A DNA stretch of 64,000 nucleotides. It comes from DASRDE01 sp035938175. Lineage in GTDB: Bacteria; Vulcanimicrobiota; Vulcanimicrobiia; Vulcanimicrobiales; Vulcanimicrobiaceae. The DNA lies in NCBI GenBank assembly GCA_035938175.1, contig DASZHD010000060.1, forward strand, positions 124,001-188,000. Direction: 5' to 3'. Below are positions 1 to 9,234 of this stretch, in pieces. The translations under genes were made by a program, and so were the position numbers. Each line of letters begins with the position of its first letter. Within the stretch, counting starts at the first letter, position 1. The notes beneath the pieces were generated by a model. That model did no database searches. It was not told where the DNA came from and was given only the letters and a program-made list of their open reading frames with translations.

Positions 1-507
1 TTCCCACCTTTAGCGGAGCCGCCCACGCTCGTCGTTCCGTAGAGTTTTCCGTTTACAACCACGAGGCCGGCCATCGGCGTTCCACCTTCAGTCGAGGGGC
101 TGAACGAGTGCACGATTTTTTCGACTCCTGCGGTCGTAATGCTGAAAATCGTGCCGGCGCCGTTGGCTCCGCCGCTTTGTGTGGTTCCGAAAAGAACGCC
201 GTTAACATTGGTTAGCGCTGCTGCGGGCGCGCATCCATCTTTGGTGGTGCCGGCGTTAAATGCGTACAGGATTTTTTCCATCGTCGGCGCCGCCTCCGCC
301 GGTCGTTCCATACAGCTTTCCGTTCAACGACACTACGGGTGCTTTCGGGCCGCTTGCGTCCGACGGAAAACCATTGAAACTATAGAGAATGTGATAGCCC
401 GTTGCGGCAGCGCCTTGCGTTGTGCTTGCTAAGCGCAATCCGGGCATTACGGACTGAGCGCTACAGGAAACGATCGATACCGAAAAGGCCGCAACTAGGA
501 AGAACAT
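1..507 (-). pseudogene. GloVer-repeat lipoprotein, frameshifted and cut by the left edge
   Basis: The minus strand encodes an N-terminal lipoprotein signal (start ATG at 507, hydrophobic stretch, lipobox IVSC) followed by repeats of the form 'NGKLYGTT..GG', the same repeats as in the intact gene at 5037-6254. In the first full repeat the frame breaks near 270-280. The reading frame goes from 'GADDGK' to a stop, while the next frame resumes with 'EKILYAF' and continues to the window edge. About a dozen residues expected in that repeat (the GTVFS..TAGV part) are missing, and both sides of the gap share GGAAAA, so a short-homology deletion is likely. Function of the family is unknown; it is probably a surface beta-propeller-like protein. 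Confidence 0.7.
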
Positions 508-663
508 CCGCAGTCGCGGCGACAGCCTAGCGTCTATGACGACACCTCGATATTGGCTCAAAAAAAATATAGCACGAAGGAGAGGCCAAGGCCGGCGTGT
601 GAAGGCCAGGCATCGTTTTGGCCTGCTCGCTAGCGGTGCATGCAGGTGATCGCGAGCTGCGGG

Positions 664-1115
664 CTAGGGCTGCACCATGAATCGCATAAGGCTGACGTCG
701 TTGCGGTGCTCCGCTCCGGCTCGCTCGTAGAAGCGATAGGCGCGCTCGTTTTCGCGCCAAACTTCCCACGCCAATTCGCTACAGTGTAGCCGGCGCGCCC
801 GCCTCACGAGCTCTGCGAAAATGAGACGCCCGACGCCGGCGCCGCGCGCGCGTTCGTCGACGAACAGGTCGCAGATGCGGAGTTGCCGGCTACCGGTGTG
901 CGCTTCAAAGTACCGGCTAACGTCGCGTAACCGGCGATGCCGGCGCCATCGGCGGCGACGATACATTCCCCCCACCGGCGCGGCCCGAACAAATCTGCCG
1001 CGAGCCTGGTTTTCGAAATTTCCGGGATGGGATCGGCGACCGATGCCGCCAGCCGTCCGGCAAGCGTCATGATTTTGTCTAGATCCGTCCGTCTTGCATG
1101 CCGTACGCGCATCAT
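664..1115 (-). pseudogene. GNAT-family N-acetyltransferase, single frameshift
   Basis: Two overlapping minus-strand frames together make one GNAT protein of about 150 residues. The first frame (from ATG 1115 or 1112) gives the N-terminal half, ending in 'IAGYATLAG'. The second frame, entered near 911-920, carries the acetyl-CoA binding motif 'ERARGAGVGRLIFAEL' and the C-terminal 'AYRFYERAGAE' motif. One missing base within 'ACGTTAGCCGGTACTTT' (read on the minus strand) explains the shift. Members acetylate small molecules or protein N-termini; the substrate cannot be told. It may be a real pseudogene or an assembly error. Confidence 0.7.
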
Positions 1116-1497
1116 TGCGTATGATATACGTCTGCGTCGCGGGACCGGTTCGGTGCGATTGAGGCTAAACGCGAGGTCCCGGACCGCTAACCACCGACGC
1201 GCACCGGGGCAGTCACGCGCTAGACCTTTAGCGCGCATTCAAACGAATGAATCGACGAGAAACAGGCGAGCACGTGCTTTTTGCCCGACTGCCTCCGGTG
1301 ATAGAAATGCACCGAACGCGGAGCTGGCGCGCCGAGCCTACCCGCGTTATTGTACTCGCCGTTCATGAATCGTTGCGCCTAGCTTTTGCCCGACCCGGCT
1401 AGCAGGATGATAGCCCAGTAGCGCTCTGACGCGGAGGCTGCGTAAATCGCGATCGTCAAAATGCCTAAAAGAGCCGAGCAAGTCTTAGAGCCTGCCT
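1116..1497. other. Intergenic stretch, no gene seen
   Basis: About 380 bp between the GNAT pseudogene and the phosphatase, both on the minus strand. Open frames here are short, antisense-like and lack plausible ribosome binding sites. It may hold the promoter of the GNAT gene; I see no convincing structure. Confidence 0.4.
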
Positions 1498-2310
1498 TTA
1501 GCGGAAGCACGCAGCGACAATTGCGATGTCGTCCTGCGCGCGCCCGCCACAGAAACGCAGCGTGGCCCGCAGCAGTCTATCAGCCTGTTGCCGGGCAGGT
1601 AAATTACGATTGGAGTAGATCCATTTCACGATCTCGTCTCGTTTGACGAATTCACGATCGAGCGCGCGAGCCTCCGTGACTCCGTCGGTGGCGACGATCA
1701 GCGTTGTCCCGCCCGGCTGCAGATAGACGAACCGTTGATGAAACAGCTTTTGCGCCTCTTCAAACACGCCTATGATAGGCGCGGTGGGCGGAAGCAATTC
1801 CGGAAGTTGGTCAGGACTCAAAAGCATTGCCGTTTCGTGCCCGGCCGATGCATATGTCATGATCCGATGTTCGGGGTCGATGATTCCCAAAAAGACGCTG
1901 ACGAACGAATTGGGATCTACGTGGTCGAATGCCGAAGTCTCCATAAAGAGCAGGTTCAGATTTCGCAGAACTTGGGCCGGCGTTAGTCCGGCGGACACAT
2001 ATGCCCGTAATCCGTATTTTACGAGAGCCGCGCGAGTCGCGGCGGCCGCGCCTTTACCGGATATGTCGGCAATTGAAATGGCGACCGATCCGTTGTTGAA
2101 CTGATAGACGTCGATGAGATCGCCGCCGACGCGCACGTCATCCTCAGCGAGAAGATATGCCGTACCGATATCGACTCCGGGAACCGGAGGGAAGCGGTGC
2201 GCGTAAAGATGCTCCACGAGCGTACGAGCGGCGCTGTCGGGCGTCGCTTTTTGCGTATTGACGGAGCCGGACACGGCGGCTCGAAGGTCGGCAGCAGCTC
2301 TGCTGCGCAC
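1498..2310 (-). CDS. PPM/SpoIIE-type serine phosphatase
   Basis: The protein (270 residues from GTG 2310) has the SpoIIE/PP2C fold: metal-site motifs 'GGDLID' and 'ADISGKG' in the first half, 'ASAGHE' in the middle, 'ATDGVTEA' later and 'QDDIAIV' at the C-terminus, so the metal ligands look complete. Such phosphatases dephosphorylate anti-sigma-factor antagonists or related STAS proteins in stress signalling. I chose GTG 2310 because it follows the stop of the upstream receiver gene by one base and has GGCGGAA just ahead; the longer frame only overlaps that gene. The two genes form a two-gene operon, so the receiver protein probably controls the phosphatase in trans. Confidence 0.85.
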   Translation of the reverse strand: MRSRAAADLRAAVSGSVNTQKATPDSAARTLVEHLYAHRFPPVPGVDIGTAYLLAEDDVRVGGDLIDVYQFNNGSVAISIADISGKGAAAATRAALVKYGLRAYVSAGLTPAQVLRNLNLLFMETSAFDHVDPNSFVSVFLGIIDPEHRIMTYASAGHETAMLLSPDQLPELLPPTAPIIGVFEEAQKLFHQRFVYLQPGGTTLIVATDGVTEARALDREFVKRDEIVKWIYSNRNLPARQQADRLLRATLRFCGGRAQDDIAIVAACFR

Positions 2311-2311
2311 G

Positions 2312-2719
2312 TTACGTTCCGCCGAGCATCGGAGCGAAGTCCGGATCGGTGTAACAACCCGTCCCGACCGCGCTTCGCAGCCCGGCGAGCATACGTTGCT
2401 CGCCGCTTCCACTGGAGAGCACCCCGTTCGCGCCGGCCATATGACACTGCCGGGCCCAACTACGCTTCAGATTCGATGATACGACCGCAATCGCGCAATC
2501 CGGCAACACAAAACGGAGCTGGCGGATCGACTCGAGTTTATCACTTCTGAAATGATCGAAGTCGATTACCAGTACGCGAGGATCGTACGTGCGAAGCTTC
2601 GTAACGCGCACGTCTTGCGAACGTTGGGGACAATCGTAACCCGCCTCGAGCAGCAGCTTGCTGAATAGGTTCGCAACGTCCTTGTCGCAGCTTAGAACGG
2701 CACATCTATTGTGCTGCAT
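2312..2719 (-). CDS. Response-regulator receiver-like domain protein
   Basis: A 135-residue protein with the layout of a single receiver domain: an acidic start 'SCDKDVANLF', a beta-3 strand 'PRVLVIDFDHF' with the candidate phospho-acceptor Asp, 'AIAVVSS' for beta-4, and 'GANGVLSSG' where the conserved Lys is normally found. The Lys appears to be absent, so phosphorylation may be altered or lost. It is directly upstream of the SpoIIE-type phosphatase with one base between stop and start. In many bacteria receiver and phosphatase are one fused protein; here they are split. No kinase gene is nearby. Confidence 0.75.
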   Translation of the reverse strand: MQHNRCAVLSCDKDVANLFSKLLLEAGYDCPQRSQDVRVTKLRTYDPRVLVIDFDHFRSDKLESIRQLRFVLPDCAIAVVSSNLKRSWARQCHMAGANGVLSSGSGEQRMLAGLRSAVGTGCYTDPDFAPMLGGT

Positions 2720-2939
2720 GATTTCTTACCTTACTTGCCCCAACCGGGGACGGAGTGCCGCTTTCGACTCGATCGAGCCTTAGTTGAGCGCCGAGATCCG
2801 GATCGCCAAAGCCGGGCCGTCAGGAGGAGGCCATACCTATTTTCTCACGGCTTTGGTATGCTTGCTATCGTGATAATCATGGAGAGGCACGGCGCAGGCG
2901 CCCTCGACCCGAGCCGGCTTCATTGAGAGAGTTCGATTC

Positions 2940-3953
2940 TTGAAACCGAACAAGATCGTCCCTCTAGACGAATTGGATTTGACGGCGATCCGGAGCCTCG
3001 CGGAAGAAGATCCCGCTCGCGATCTCATTACCGAAATATTGAGCGTCGTTCGCGTCTCGCACTGGAGCTTCGCGCGCTTTAAGAACAATGGGCCCACCGA
3101 TCAGGTAATTTCTTCTGAGAAGACCGATGACAGGCTGGAAGAGTTCGAGCACCTGCGAGAAGAGTTTTTCCTGCAGCGTGAACGCACGTCAAAAGGCCCG
3201 AGAATGGCAGCGACCCTGGGCACGTTTCAAGAGCCCTATGTCAGCGGGATCACGTTAATATTCGCCGACATGCGCAGAGAGTTCGGAGTGTTGAGCCTGC
3301 TCCGCAAAGAGGACCTCGGACCGTTCACGTCAGTGGAAGTCCAGGCGCTTGCGCTTGCGCTCGATTCGTCGACGGATCGCCTTTCCGGCCTCACCATCGC
3401 GGACGTTTCACACGACGAAATACCGGCCGATCCGCTCGATCAGCCGATAATGCACGTTTTAGACAGCGATCTCAACGTCGTGCTTACGTGGAATGGGCCT
3501 GAAGGACGCAACGCAGCCCCTACAGCGATCCGCGCCCGCCTTGCGCAGCGTCTGCCCCCGATTATCGAGAAAGCCGTGCGCGACCTCGTCATAGCGTGGA
3601 CGTCTGATCCCGCCACTCAGATCATGGGCGTTGCACATCCGGTTCCATTCCTCACCGTTCGAACGCAGCCGCTCTCCGGCCCGACCGGCCTATTCGTCGG
3701 CGTTCTATTGGAGCGCTCCCCGGGCGGCGAAGTCTTCAACAGAGCGGCTCACGCATTTAAACTCTCGCCGCGCGAGCTCGAGACTCTGGCATTGCTGCTG
3801 CCGGGAGCAACGTTGAGCGAGATCGCCGACGAAATGCACATAACGTCGTCTACCGTGCAAGATCACATTAAGAGCATGCGCGACAAGACCGGATCCCGCA
3901 ATCGATCGGAGCTCATTGCGAAGATCCTCAACCCGCGCAGAAGCGGCACGTAA
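2940..3953 (+). CDS. LuxR-family transcriptional regulator
   Basis: A 337-residue protein. The last 65 residues are a LuxR-type helix-turn-helix: 'LSPRELETLALLLPG', 'LSEIADEMHI', 'STVQDHIKSM'. The first 250 residues are a poorly conserved sensory part that I cannot assign to a named domain; it may be GAF/PAS-like. The TTG start is preceded by GAGAGAG at a suitable distance. It is transcribed away from the receiver/phosphatase pair, and its target genes are not evident. No membrane segment is visible, so it should act in the cytoplasm. Confidence 0.8.
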   Translation: MKPNKIVPLDELDLTAIRSLAEEDPARDLITEILSVVRVSHWSFARFKNNGPTDQVISSEKTDDRLEEFEHLREEFFLQRERTSKGPRMAATLGTFQEPYVSGITLIFADMRREFGVLSLLRKEDLGPFTSVEVQALALALDSSTDRLSGLTIADVSHDEIPADPLDQPIMHVLDSDLNVVLTWNGPEGRNAAPTAIRARLAQRLPPIIEKAVRDLVIAWTSDPATQIMGVAHPVPFLTVRTQPLSGPTGLFVGVLLERSPGGEVFNRAAHAFKLSPRELETLALLLPGATLSEIADEMHITSSTVQDHIKSMRDKTGSRNRSELIAKILNPRRSGT

Positions 3954-4119
3954 CTTAGACGGGCGGTTGTTTCCCTGCCGGGAAGGACGCAATCCCTGCG
4001 TTTCACGATACCGTACACCGCGGGAAAGCATTACAATCAACAATATCGCAGTTCTTGCTCCGGAAGGTGTTCGGGTCGCATTTTGCCGTCCGCGGGCGAG
4101 ATATGCGAAGGAGAGTCCC

Positions 4120-4923
4120 GTGTTCCTACCGCTAGCGCTCTTGCCTGTCTATTTTGCTCTGCTGATTTTGATTATTTCCAGCATCAAAATTCTCCGTGAA
4201 TATGAACGCGCCGTCGTTTTTCGCCTGGGGCGTTTTCAGGCGGTCAAGGGCCCGGGGCTTGTCCTCATACTTCCGTTTATTCAGCAGATCGTGCGAGTAG
4301 ATTTGCGCACGGTGGTCATGGAAGTACCGGCTCAAGACGTGATCTCGCGCGACAATGTTTCGCTAAAGGTCGATGCGATTCTGTATTTCCGTGTCGTCGA
4401 TGCGCAGAAGGCGATCATTCAAGTCGAGAATTTCCTAGGTGCGACCAATATGCTCGCGCAAACGACGCTTCGGTCCGTGCTCGGACAGCATGAACTCGAC
4501 GAAATGCTCGCCAAACGCGACGAACTCAACGCCGACGTTCAGAGCACTTTGGACGTGCAGACGGAAAGCTGGGGTATCAAGGTCATCAGCGTCGAGATTC
4601 GTGAAGTGACGCTTACTGAAAACATGATCCGCTCGATTGCCAAGCAAGCCGAAGCAGAGCGGGACCGGCGCGCAAAGGTCATTCACGCACAAGCGGAGTT
4701 CCAGGCCGCGCAGACGCTGCTCGATGCGGCTCAAATTCTCTCGACGGATCCGGCTGCGATGCAGTTACGCTACTTGCAAACGCTTACGGAAGTGGGCGGC
4801 GAGCAGAACTCGACAATCGTATTCCCGATGCCGATCGATCTCATCAAGCCGTTTCTTCAGATCATGCAGAGACACGCGAACGAGGCATCGCCGGCATCGA
4901 ACGGCTCAAAAGTACCGGCATAA
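4120..4923 (+). CDS. Slipin / stomatin-like SPFH membrane protein
   Basis: From GTG 4120 (AAGGAGAG five bases ahead) the 267-residue protein has one N-terminal membrane segment (about residues 1-22) followed by an SPFH/band-7 domain: 'YERAVVFRLGRF', 'GPGLVLILPFI', 'DVISRDNVSLKVDAI' and the coiled 'AEAERDRRAKVIHAQ'. The frame is open further upstream, but that part overlaps the LuxR gene and is not protein-like. Slipins scaffold membrane microdomains and often pair with an NfeD protease-partner gene; none is adjacent here, so its partner is unknown. Confidence 0.9.
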   Translation: MFLPLALLPVYFALLILIISSIKILREYERAVVFRLGRFQAVKGPGLVLILPFIQQIVRVDLRTVVMEVPAQDVISRDNVSLKVDAILYFRVVDAQKAIIQVENFLGATNMLAQTTLRSVLGQHELDEMLAKRDELNADVQSTLDVQTESWGIKVISVEIREVTLTENMIRSIAKQAEAERDRRAKVIHAQAEFQAAQTLLDAAQILSTDPAAMQLRYLQTLTEVGGEQNSTIVFPMPIDLIKPFLQIMQRHANEASPASNGSKVPA

Positions 4924-5036
4924 GTCTGTCGTTTCCAGGATAGTTGCTGCTCTATTGACGTGATAAGGCCGTAAGAACCGTCGACCTGTCGCGCCGGCGT
5001 CATTCTCTCGATTCGCAATTCGCGAAAGGGGTTGTC

Positions 5037-6254
5037 ATGTTTAGACCTACGGCGTACCTGGCTTTATTAACGGCAACCGTACTGACCGCGTGCGGCGGAT
5101 CGCAACAAGGCGCGATGCCCGCTGCACGCTCGAACGCCGTGCAAGGCGGTGCATTAGCCGGAGACATGTTGCAGCACCGAACCGCGTTCGGGAACAACCC
5201 GCCCGGCGTCAACGGCTACCAGCTCCTTTACAGCTTCACGCAGAAATCAGGTCGCTCGGCGCAGGCCGGCTTGGTCAGCGTCAATGGCAAACTTTATGGG
5301 ACAACGGCGGCGGGTGGACCAAAAGGGCACGGAAACGTTTTTAGCGTTACAACCGCTGGCGTAGAACAGATGATCTACACCTTCAAGGGCGGAACCGATG
5401 GCCAAACACCGGTCGCTGCCATGATCGATGTAAACGGCACGCTGTATGGCACCACCGCGGACGGCGGTACGACTGGCAAAGGGACTGTCTTTAGCATTAC
5501 ACCGGCAGGCGTAGAAAACGTCATCTACAGCTTCAAGGGCGGAACCGATGGCGCTAGTCCTCAAGCGGCCATGATCGACGTGAACGGCACGCTGTATGGT
5601 ACTACGACTTCGGGCGGTGCGGCCGGCAGCGGGACCGTCTTTAGTGTTACGCCGGCAGGCGTAGAAAACGTGATCTACGCTTTCAAGGGCAGAAGAATCG
5701 ATGGCGAGTTACCGTACGCGGGCCTGATCGATGTGAACGGCACATTTTACGGGACCACCTGCTTTGGAGGCACTGCCGGCTTAGGGACGGTCTTTAGCGT
5801 TACGCCCGCCGGTGTAGAGCAAATAGTGCATAACTTCGGAAATCATATCGCCGGCGGCGAGTGTCCGTACGCGGCCTTGATCGACGTGAACGGGACGCTG
5901 TATGGCACCACCGGGGTTGGTGGTACGAACGGCGACGGGACTATCTTTAGCATGACGCCTCAGGGTGTCGAAACCGTACTACACACCTTTAAAGGAACTT
6001 GGGACGGCTCGCGCCCGTACGCGGCCCTGATCGATGTGAACGGCACGCTTTATGGTACCACCTCCACTGGTGGTACAAGCGACAGCGGAAGAGTCTTTAG
6101 CGTGAGTACGTCGGGGATGGTGAAGGTGTTGCATACCTTCAGCACTGACTCTGAGGAGTTGGCGCCCCTGCTTGACGTCGATGGCACGCTTTATGGAGCG
6201 ACGTTAAATGGGGGCGTCGCCGGCGACGGCTCGATCTTCAAGCTGCAGCCGTGA
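5037..6254 (+). CDS. GloVer-repeat lipoprotein
   Basis: A 405-residue exported lipoprotein: signal peptide with lipobox LTAC (Cys 19), then seven to eight tandem repeats of about 45 residues built on 'DVNGTLYGTT..GG', 'GTVFS.TPAGVE', 'YSFKGGTDG'. This matches the 'GloVer' tandem-repeat family described in acidobacteria-like and related genomes. The repeats probably form beta-propeller blades outside the cell. Repeat DNA is similar between copies, making the gene prone to slippage, as the broken relative at 1-507 shows. A good RBS (GAAAGGGG) precedes the ATG. Function unknown. Confidence 0.85.
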   Translation: MFRPTAYLALLTATVLTACGGSQQGAMPAARSNAVQGGALAGDMLQHRTAFGNNPPGVNGYQLLYSFTQKSGRSAQAGLVSVNGKLYGTTAAGGPKGHGNVFSVTTAGVEQMIYTFKGGTDGQTPVAAMIDVNGTLYGTTADGGTTGKGTVFSITPAGVENVIYSFKGGTDGASPQAAMIDVNGTLYGTTTSGGAAGSGTVFSVTPAGVENVIYAFKGRRIDGELPYAGLIDVNGTFYGTTCFGGTAGLGTVFSVTPAGVEQIVHNFGNHIAGGECPYAALIDVNGTLYGTTGVGGTNGDGTIFSMTPQGVETVLHTFKGTWDGSRPYAALIDVNGTLYGTTSTGGTSDSGRVFSVSTSGMVKVLHTFSTDSEELAPLLDVDGTLYGATLNGGVAGDGSIFKLQP

Positions 6255-6856
6255 ATCCTAGGGCGGCTACGTTTTCGCGCGCGGCACAATCGTAGGATTT
6301 TCCGTACGGCGATGCGTTCCTCAATGCGTCCATCACGCTCGACGTGTTCAAGCTGATGATTTAAAGCGAGCGAATGCCGACGCCGAAACATTGCAAAACC
6401 CTTTAATAAATGGCGCTGCGTTTCTTGCAACTAAATTCGGGCTGCGCGGTTCGTCGGATCTCACCAAAACAATGCCGCGCAGCGTTCGAGAGAAACGCCT
6501 TGGGATCGTGCAACTCGCGCGAACCATCGATAAGGGCCGTCGCTGGATGACCAGCACTCATGAAGGCTAATCGCTCGAGCACTTCACGAAAATGCGCACG
6601 CGCATCGCTCCGGCGCGCACGGATGTGTTGACGTGGCCCGACCTGCTGGACCTCGAGGAAGGCCGCAGCGTTGCTCACCGCGAGCTTGCCAAGCCCTACG
6701 CAAAAACACTGTAGTTGCTCTTGATTGAGCCTTTTTCGTTTCCGCGCCGCGAATTTGCTATTTCCGCCATATGAGAGCATACTGAATATACAATAGGTGC
6801 TAACCCCGTCCGGCAAAATTATTTACCGCACGCCCGTACCTTGGGAAGAGAACTGT
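6255..6856. other. Gap with possible remnants of decayed coding sequence
   Basis: About 600 bp without a convincing gene. On the plus strand a short in-frame piece near 6300-6363 reads 'YGDAFLNASITLDVFKLMI' before a stop, which looks protein-like and may be a leftover of a degraded gene. A 137-codon minus-strand frame (6403-6816) lacks a recognisable domain and a good start, so it is not called. Confidence 0.35.
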
Positions 6857-7327
6857 ATGCCGGATGTTCTTGTCGCCGCAATCGCGCGCACGGCCGACGC
6901 GGCGGAACTCGAAAAGACGTTGTCGGAATGCGTTGGCCTGGAGGCCGGCCGCATAAAATTGTTCGGTGGCGATGGTTCGGGCAAAGCGGCCGCCCGCTTA
7001 AGAACGTACTTCGTTCCATTTCGCGGGACACCGATGACGTCGGGATCCGACGGCACCAACGTGCCAGGCATGGGAATGAGATTGGCGCTCGACCCGTACG
7101 TGGAGGACGCTGGTACGAATCGGCTTAGAGAAATCGGGATATCGGACGATGCCGCGTACTATTACAATATCGCGGTGAATGAGGGCCGCACGGTCGTGAC
7201 TTATGTCGTGCCCACGGAAAACGCGACGTTGGTCGCAGAACAGTTTCGTGCTTGCGGATTCGTAAAGGTACGCCGCTTTATGTTGACCGAAAGACGCGCA
7301 GTTGCGGCCACTGGGCACTCGCTATGA
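6857..7327 (+). CDS. Conserved-looking hypothetical protein
   Basis: A 156-residue soluble protein, starting at ATG 6857 after GGGAAGAGA. The sequence has no signal peptide or membrane segment. Its C-terminal half ('AVNEGRTVVTYVV' and 'AEQFRACGFVKVRRF') resembles proteins with a 'general stress/ heat-induced DUF' fold that carry a glycine-rich zipper elsewhere, but I cannot name a family. It overlaps the next gene by four bases (ATGA), so the two are probably translated together. Confidence 0.6.
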   Translation: MPDVLVAAIARTADAAELEKTLSECVGLEAGRIKLFGGDGSGKAAARLRTYFVPFRGTPMTSGSDGTNVPGMGMRLALDPYVEDAGTNRLREIGISDDAAYYYNIAVNEGRTVVTYVVPTENATLVAEQFRACGFVKVRRFMLTERRAVAATGHSL

Positions 7328-7527
7328 CTCAGCTGAATCGCGTATGGCTGCGCATCAACGAGGCCGCTGCCGAGATCAGAGCCAAGGAACGCTACCTTAC
7401 GTCGAAGGATGCACAAAACATCGTCTCCGCGATCTTGCGGCGGGAACGCGACGAACGGCCGGCAACCGAGGCGGTCGATTTTCTATCGGCTCATCTCAAG
7501 AGATTGGTTGCGCAAGCCCGGTTGTAA
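7324..7527 (+). CDS. Small hypothetical protein coupled to the upstream gene
   Basis: A 67-residue, charged, alpha-helical-looking protein starting at an ATG that overlaps the stop of the 6857 gene (ATGA). The helices 'EAAAEIRAKERYL' and 'AVDFLSAHLKRLVAQ' suggest a small helical bundle or a partner subunit. No family recognised. The start upstream of 7324 in the same frame is rejected because it lies inside the previous gene. Confidence 0.55.
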   Translation: MTQLNRVWLRINEAAAEIRAKERYLTSKDAQNIVSAILRRERDERPATEAVDFLSAHLKRLVAQARL

Positions 7528-7558
7528 CGTTCAACCACCGACTCTACGGTGCAGCAGC

Positions 7559-9055
7559 CTAGTGTAGGGCGTAAGCAGTCAAGTCACCGTTCTGATCCGA
7601 GCAATACACCCAGCCGTTTACGACGATCGGGCTCTGCCAATGCACCGGACCGATCGTGCGACCGGCGCTTTGAAGCCGGCTGTTCCACAATTCATGGCCG
7701 TTACGTGCGTCAAGTGCAAAGATCGCTCCGTCGAACGCGTCAAAGACGATGCCGTTGCTGACAACGGGCGATGTGCCTTCTTCCGACGTTTTTCCCGGTG
7801 CAGCACGCCAAATACGAACGAGGCGGCTCTCGCCAAGCGCGTCGGTATCGAGGCGATAGCCATCGACCTCTTGGGGAAACCCCATGAAAATCCATACCCG
7901 ATTCGACCGCTCGGTCCACACCGCCGGAGTTGAAAATAACGGCGCAACGAGATCGAGTCTTTGTAGCTCGCCCGCGACACCCGGAAGCGGCGAGCGGTTC
8001 ACTAACTTTAATACCGAATCTTTTCCGCCTTGGATCAACATCAAGGGTGTGCGGCTCGCCGGCTGACGCGGCAGAATTGCAGGTGAAGTACTGCCGAGAT
8101 CTACGTCGTGGTGACTCAGCGCACCGTAATCGGCGGGTGTGTATCTTCCCACCAGTTTGGTGAGGGCCGGGTTGAGGGCGAGAACTGAGTCGCCGTAATC
8201 GTCACCGCCGGAATCCGCGTCGAAGTCGCCGTCGCCGGTCGCGACATAAATCCGTCCATGCATCGACGCGTCGGGATCGACCACCACGCCGCCCCTCGAC
8301 CAAATTCCCGAACCGGAATGCGGGCACGACGTGGGAGTCGGCAACCTTCGATCCCGGCCGCAAAGCGAATTAAAGACGGTTGTGCTGCCGTCTGCCAAGC
8401 GTACGCTTATGACATGCCCAACGTACGGCGGCGCATCGCCGTTATATCCTGACGTCGTTGCATACAAATAACCGTTTGCGAGATTGAGCGCGGATGCGTC
8501 TTTCTCGGTTTGCGGAATGAGCGTAATTCGAACAGGAAAGCCTCGGCCGATCAACTCCGTGCCCGTTGCCGCGTCGAGTTTGTGCACGAAGCCGTCGAGC
8601 CCGGGTGCATAGATCGAACGCCCGGCGGGATCGGCGGCCGGCGTCGACGTCGTAACACTCGGTCCGAAAACTGCATTGCGCAGGAAACCGAGAACGCCCC
8701 CCGTTCGCAGCGAGGTTCCGCGTGTCCTAAATCGCCAAAGAATCTGCCCGGACTGCGCGTCGATGCCGAAAGTTACGCCGTTCGTAGCAGTTTGGAATAG
8801 CATCGTACGCGAAATCCCGCCAGCCTTGATATGCTCAAGCAAGATCGGCGTCGAGTCGGCGATCGCTCCCAGTGAGATCTGCCACCGTGACCTCAGGCGC
8901 ACCACATTCCGTACCGTCAGAATACGCCGCGAACCGTCTACGCCGCTGCGCGCCGGATCGTAGCCGAACACCGGCCAGCCGGCACCGGCACTTGGGATGG
9001 TGTTCGCGAAGACAAGACCTGCAGCGAGTACACCGGCCTGGAGTTGTCTAATCAT
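7559..9055 (-). CDS. Exported PQQ-like beta-propeller protein
   Basis: A 498-residue protein with an N-terminal signal peptide (cleavage near 'AGAG', about residue 25). The body contains quinoprotein-like repeats: 'GIDAQSGQILWRF', 'LDAATGTELIGRGF', 'LDARNGHELWNSRL' and 'SDQNGDLTAYAL', the pattern of PQQ-enzyme/BamB-type propeller blades. No catalytic calcium or cytochrome motif (CxxCH) is visible, so a dehydrogenase role is not supported; a periplasmic scaffold or sugar-related binding role is as likely. Confidence 0.75.
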   Translation of the reverse strand: MIRQLQAGVLAAGLVFANTIPSAGAGWPVFGYDPARSGVDGSRRILTVRNVVRLRSRWQISLGAIADSTPILLEHIKAGGISRTMLFQTATNGVTFGIDAQSGQILWRFRTRGTSLRTGGVLGFLRNAVFGPSVTTSTPAADPAGRSIYAPGLDGFVHKLDAATGTELIGRGFPVRITLIPQTEKDASALNLANGYLYATTSGYNGDAPPYVGHVISVRLADGSTTVFNSLCGRDRRLPTPTSCPHSGSGIWSRGGVVVDPDASMHGRIYVATGDGDFDADSGGDDYGDSVLALNPALTKLVGRYTPADYGALSHHDVDLGSTSPAILPRQPASRTPLMLIQGGKDSVLKLVNRSPLPGVAGELQRLDLVAPLFSTPAVWTERSNRVWIFMGFPQEVDGYRLDTDALGESRLVRIWRAAPGKTSEEGTSPVVSNGIVFDAFDGAIFALDARNGHELWNSRLQSAGRTIGPVHWQSPIVVNGWVYCSDQNGDLTAYALH

Positions 9056-9234
9056 TTCTGTTACGCCATCTTAAACGCCAAGGGCGAGGTCCCGTACAAA
9101 ATACGGTGCCCTTCCCGATTCTCGCTACGCAAGCCGCTTCGGCGCCCTTTTCTCCACTGCCGCCTGCTGCAGGCGTGTTGCACGACCCGAAAGGTTATGT
9201 CGGGCTTGCGTCCTGCGCGACGTTCGCATGGCCC

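Noticed and set aside
6403..6816. 137-codon minus-strand frame
   Set aside because: No domain, no RBS, composition unlike neighbours; it may be noise in a decayed region.
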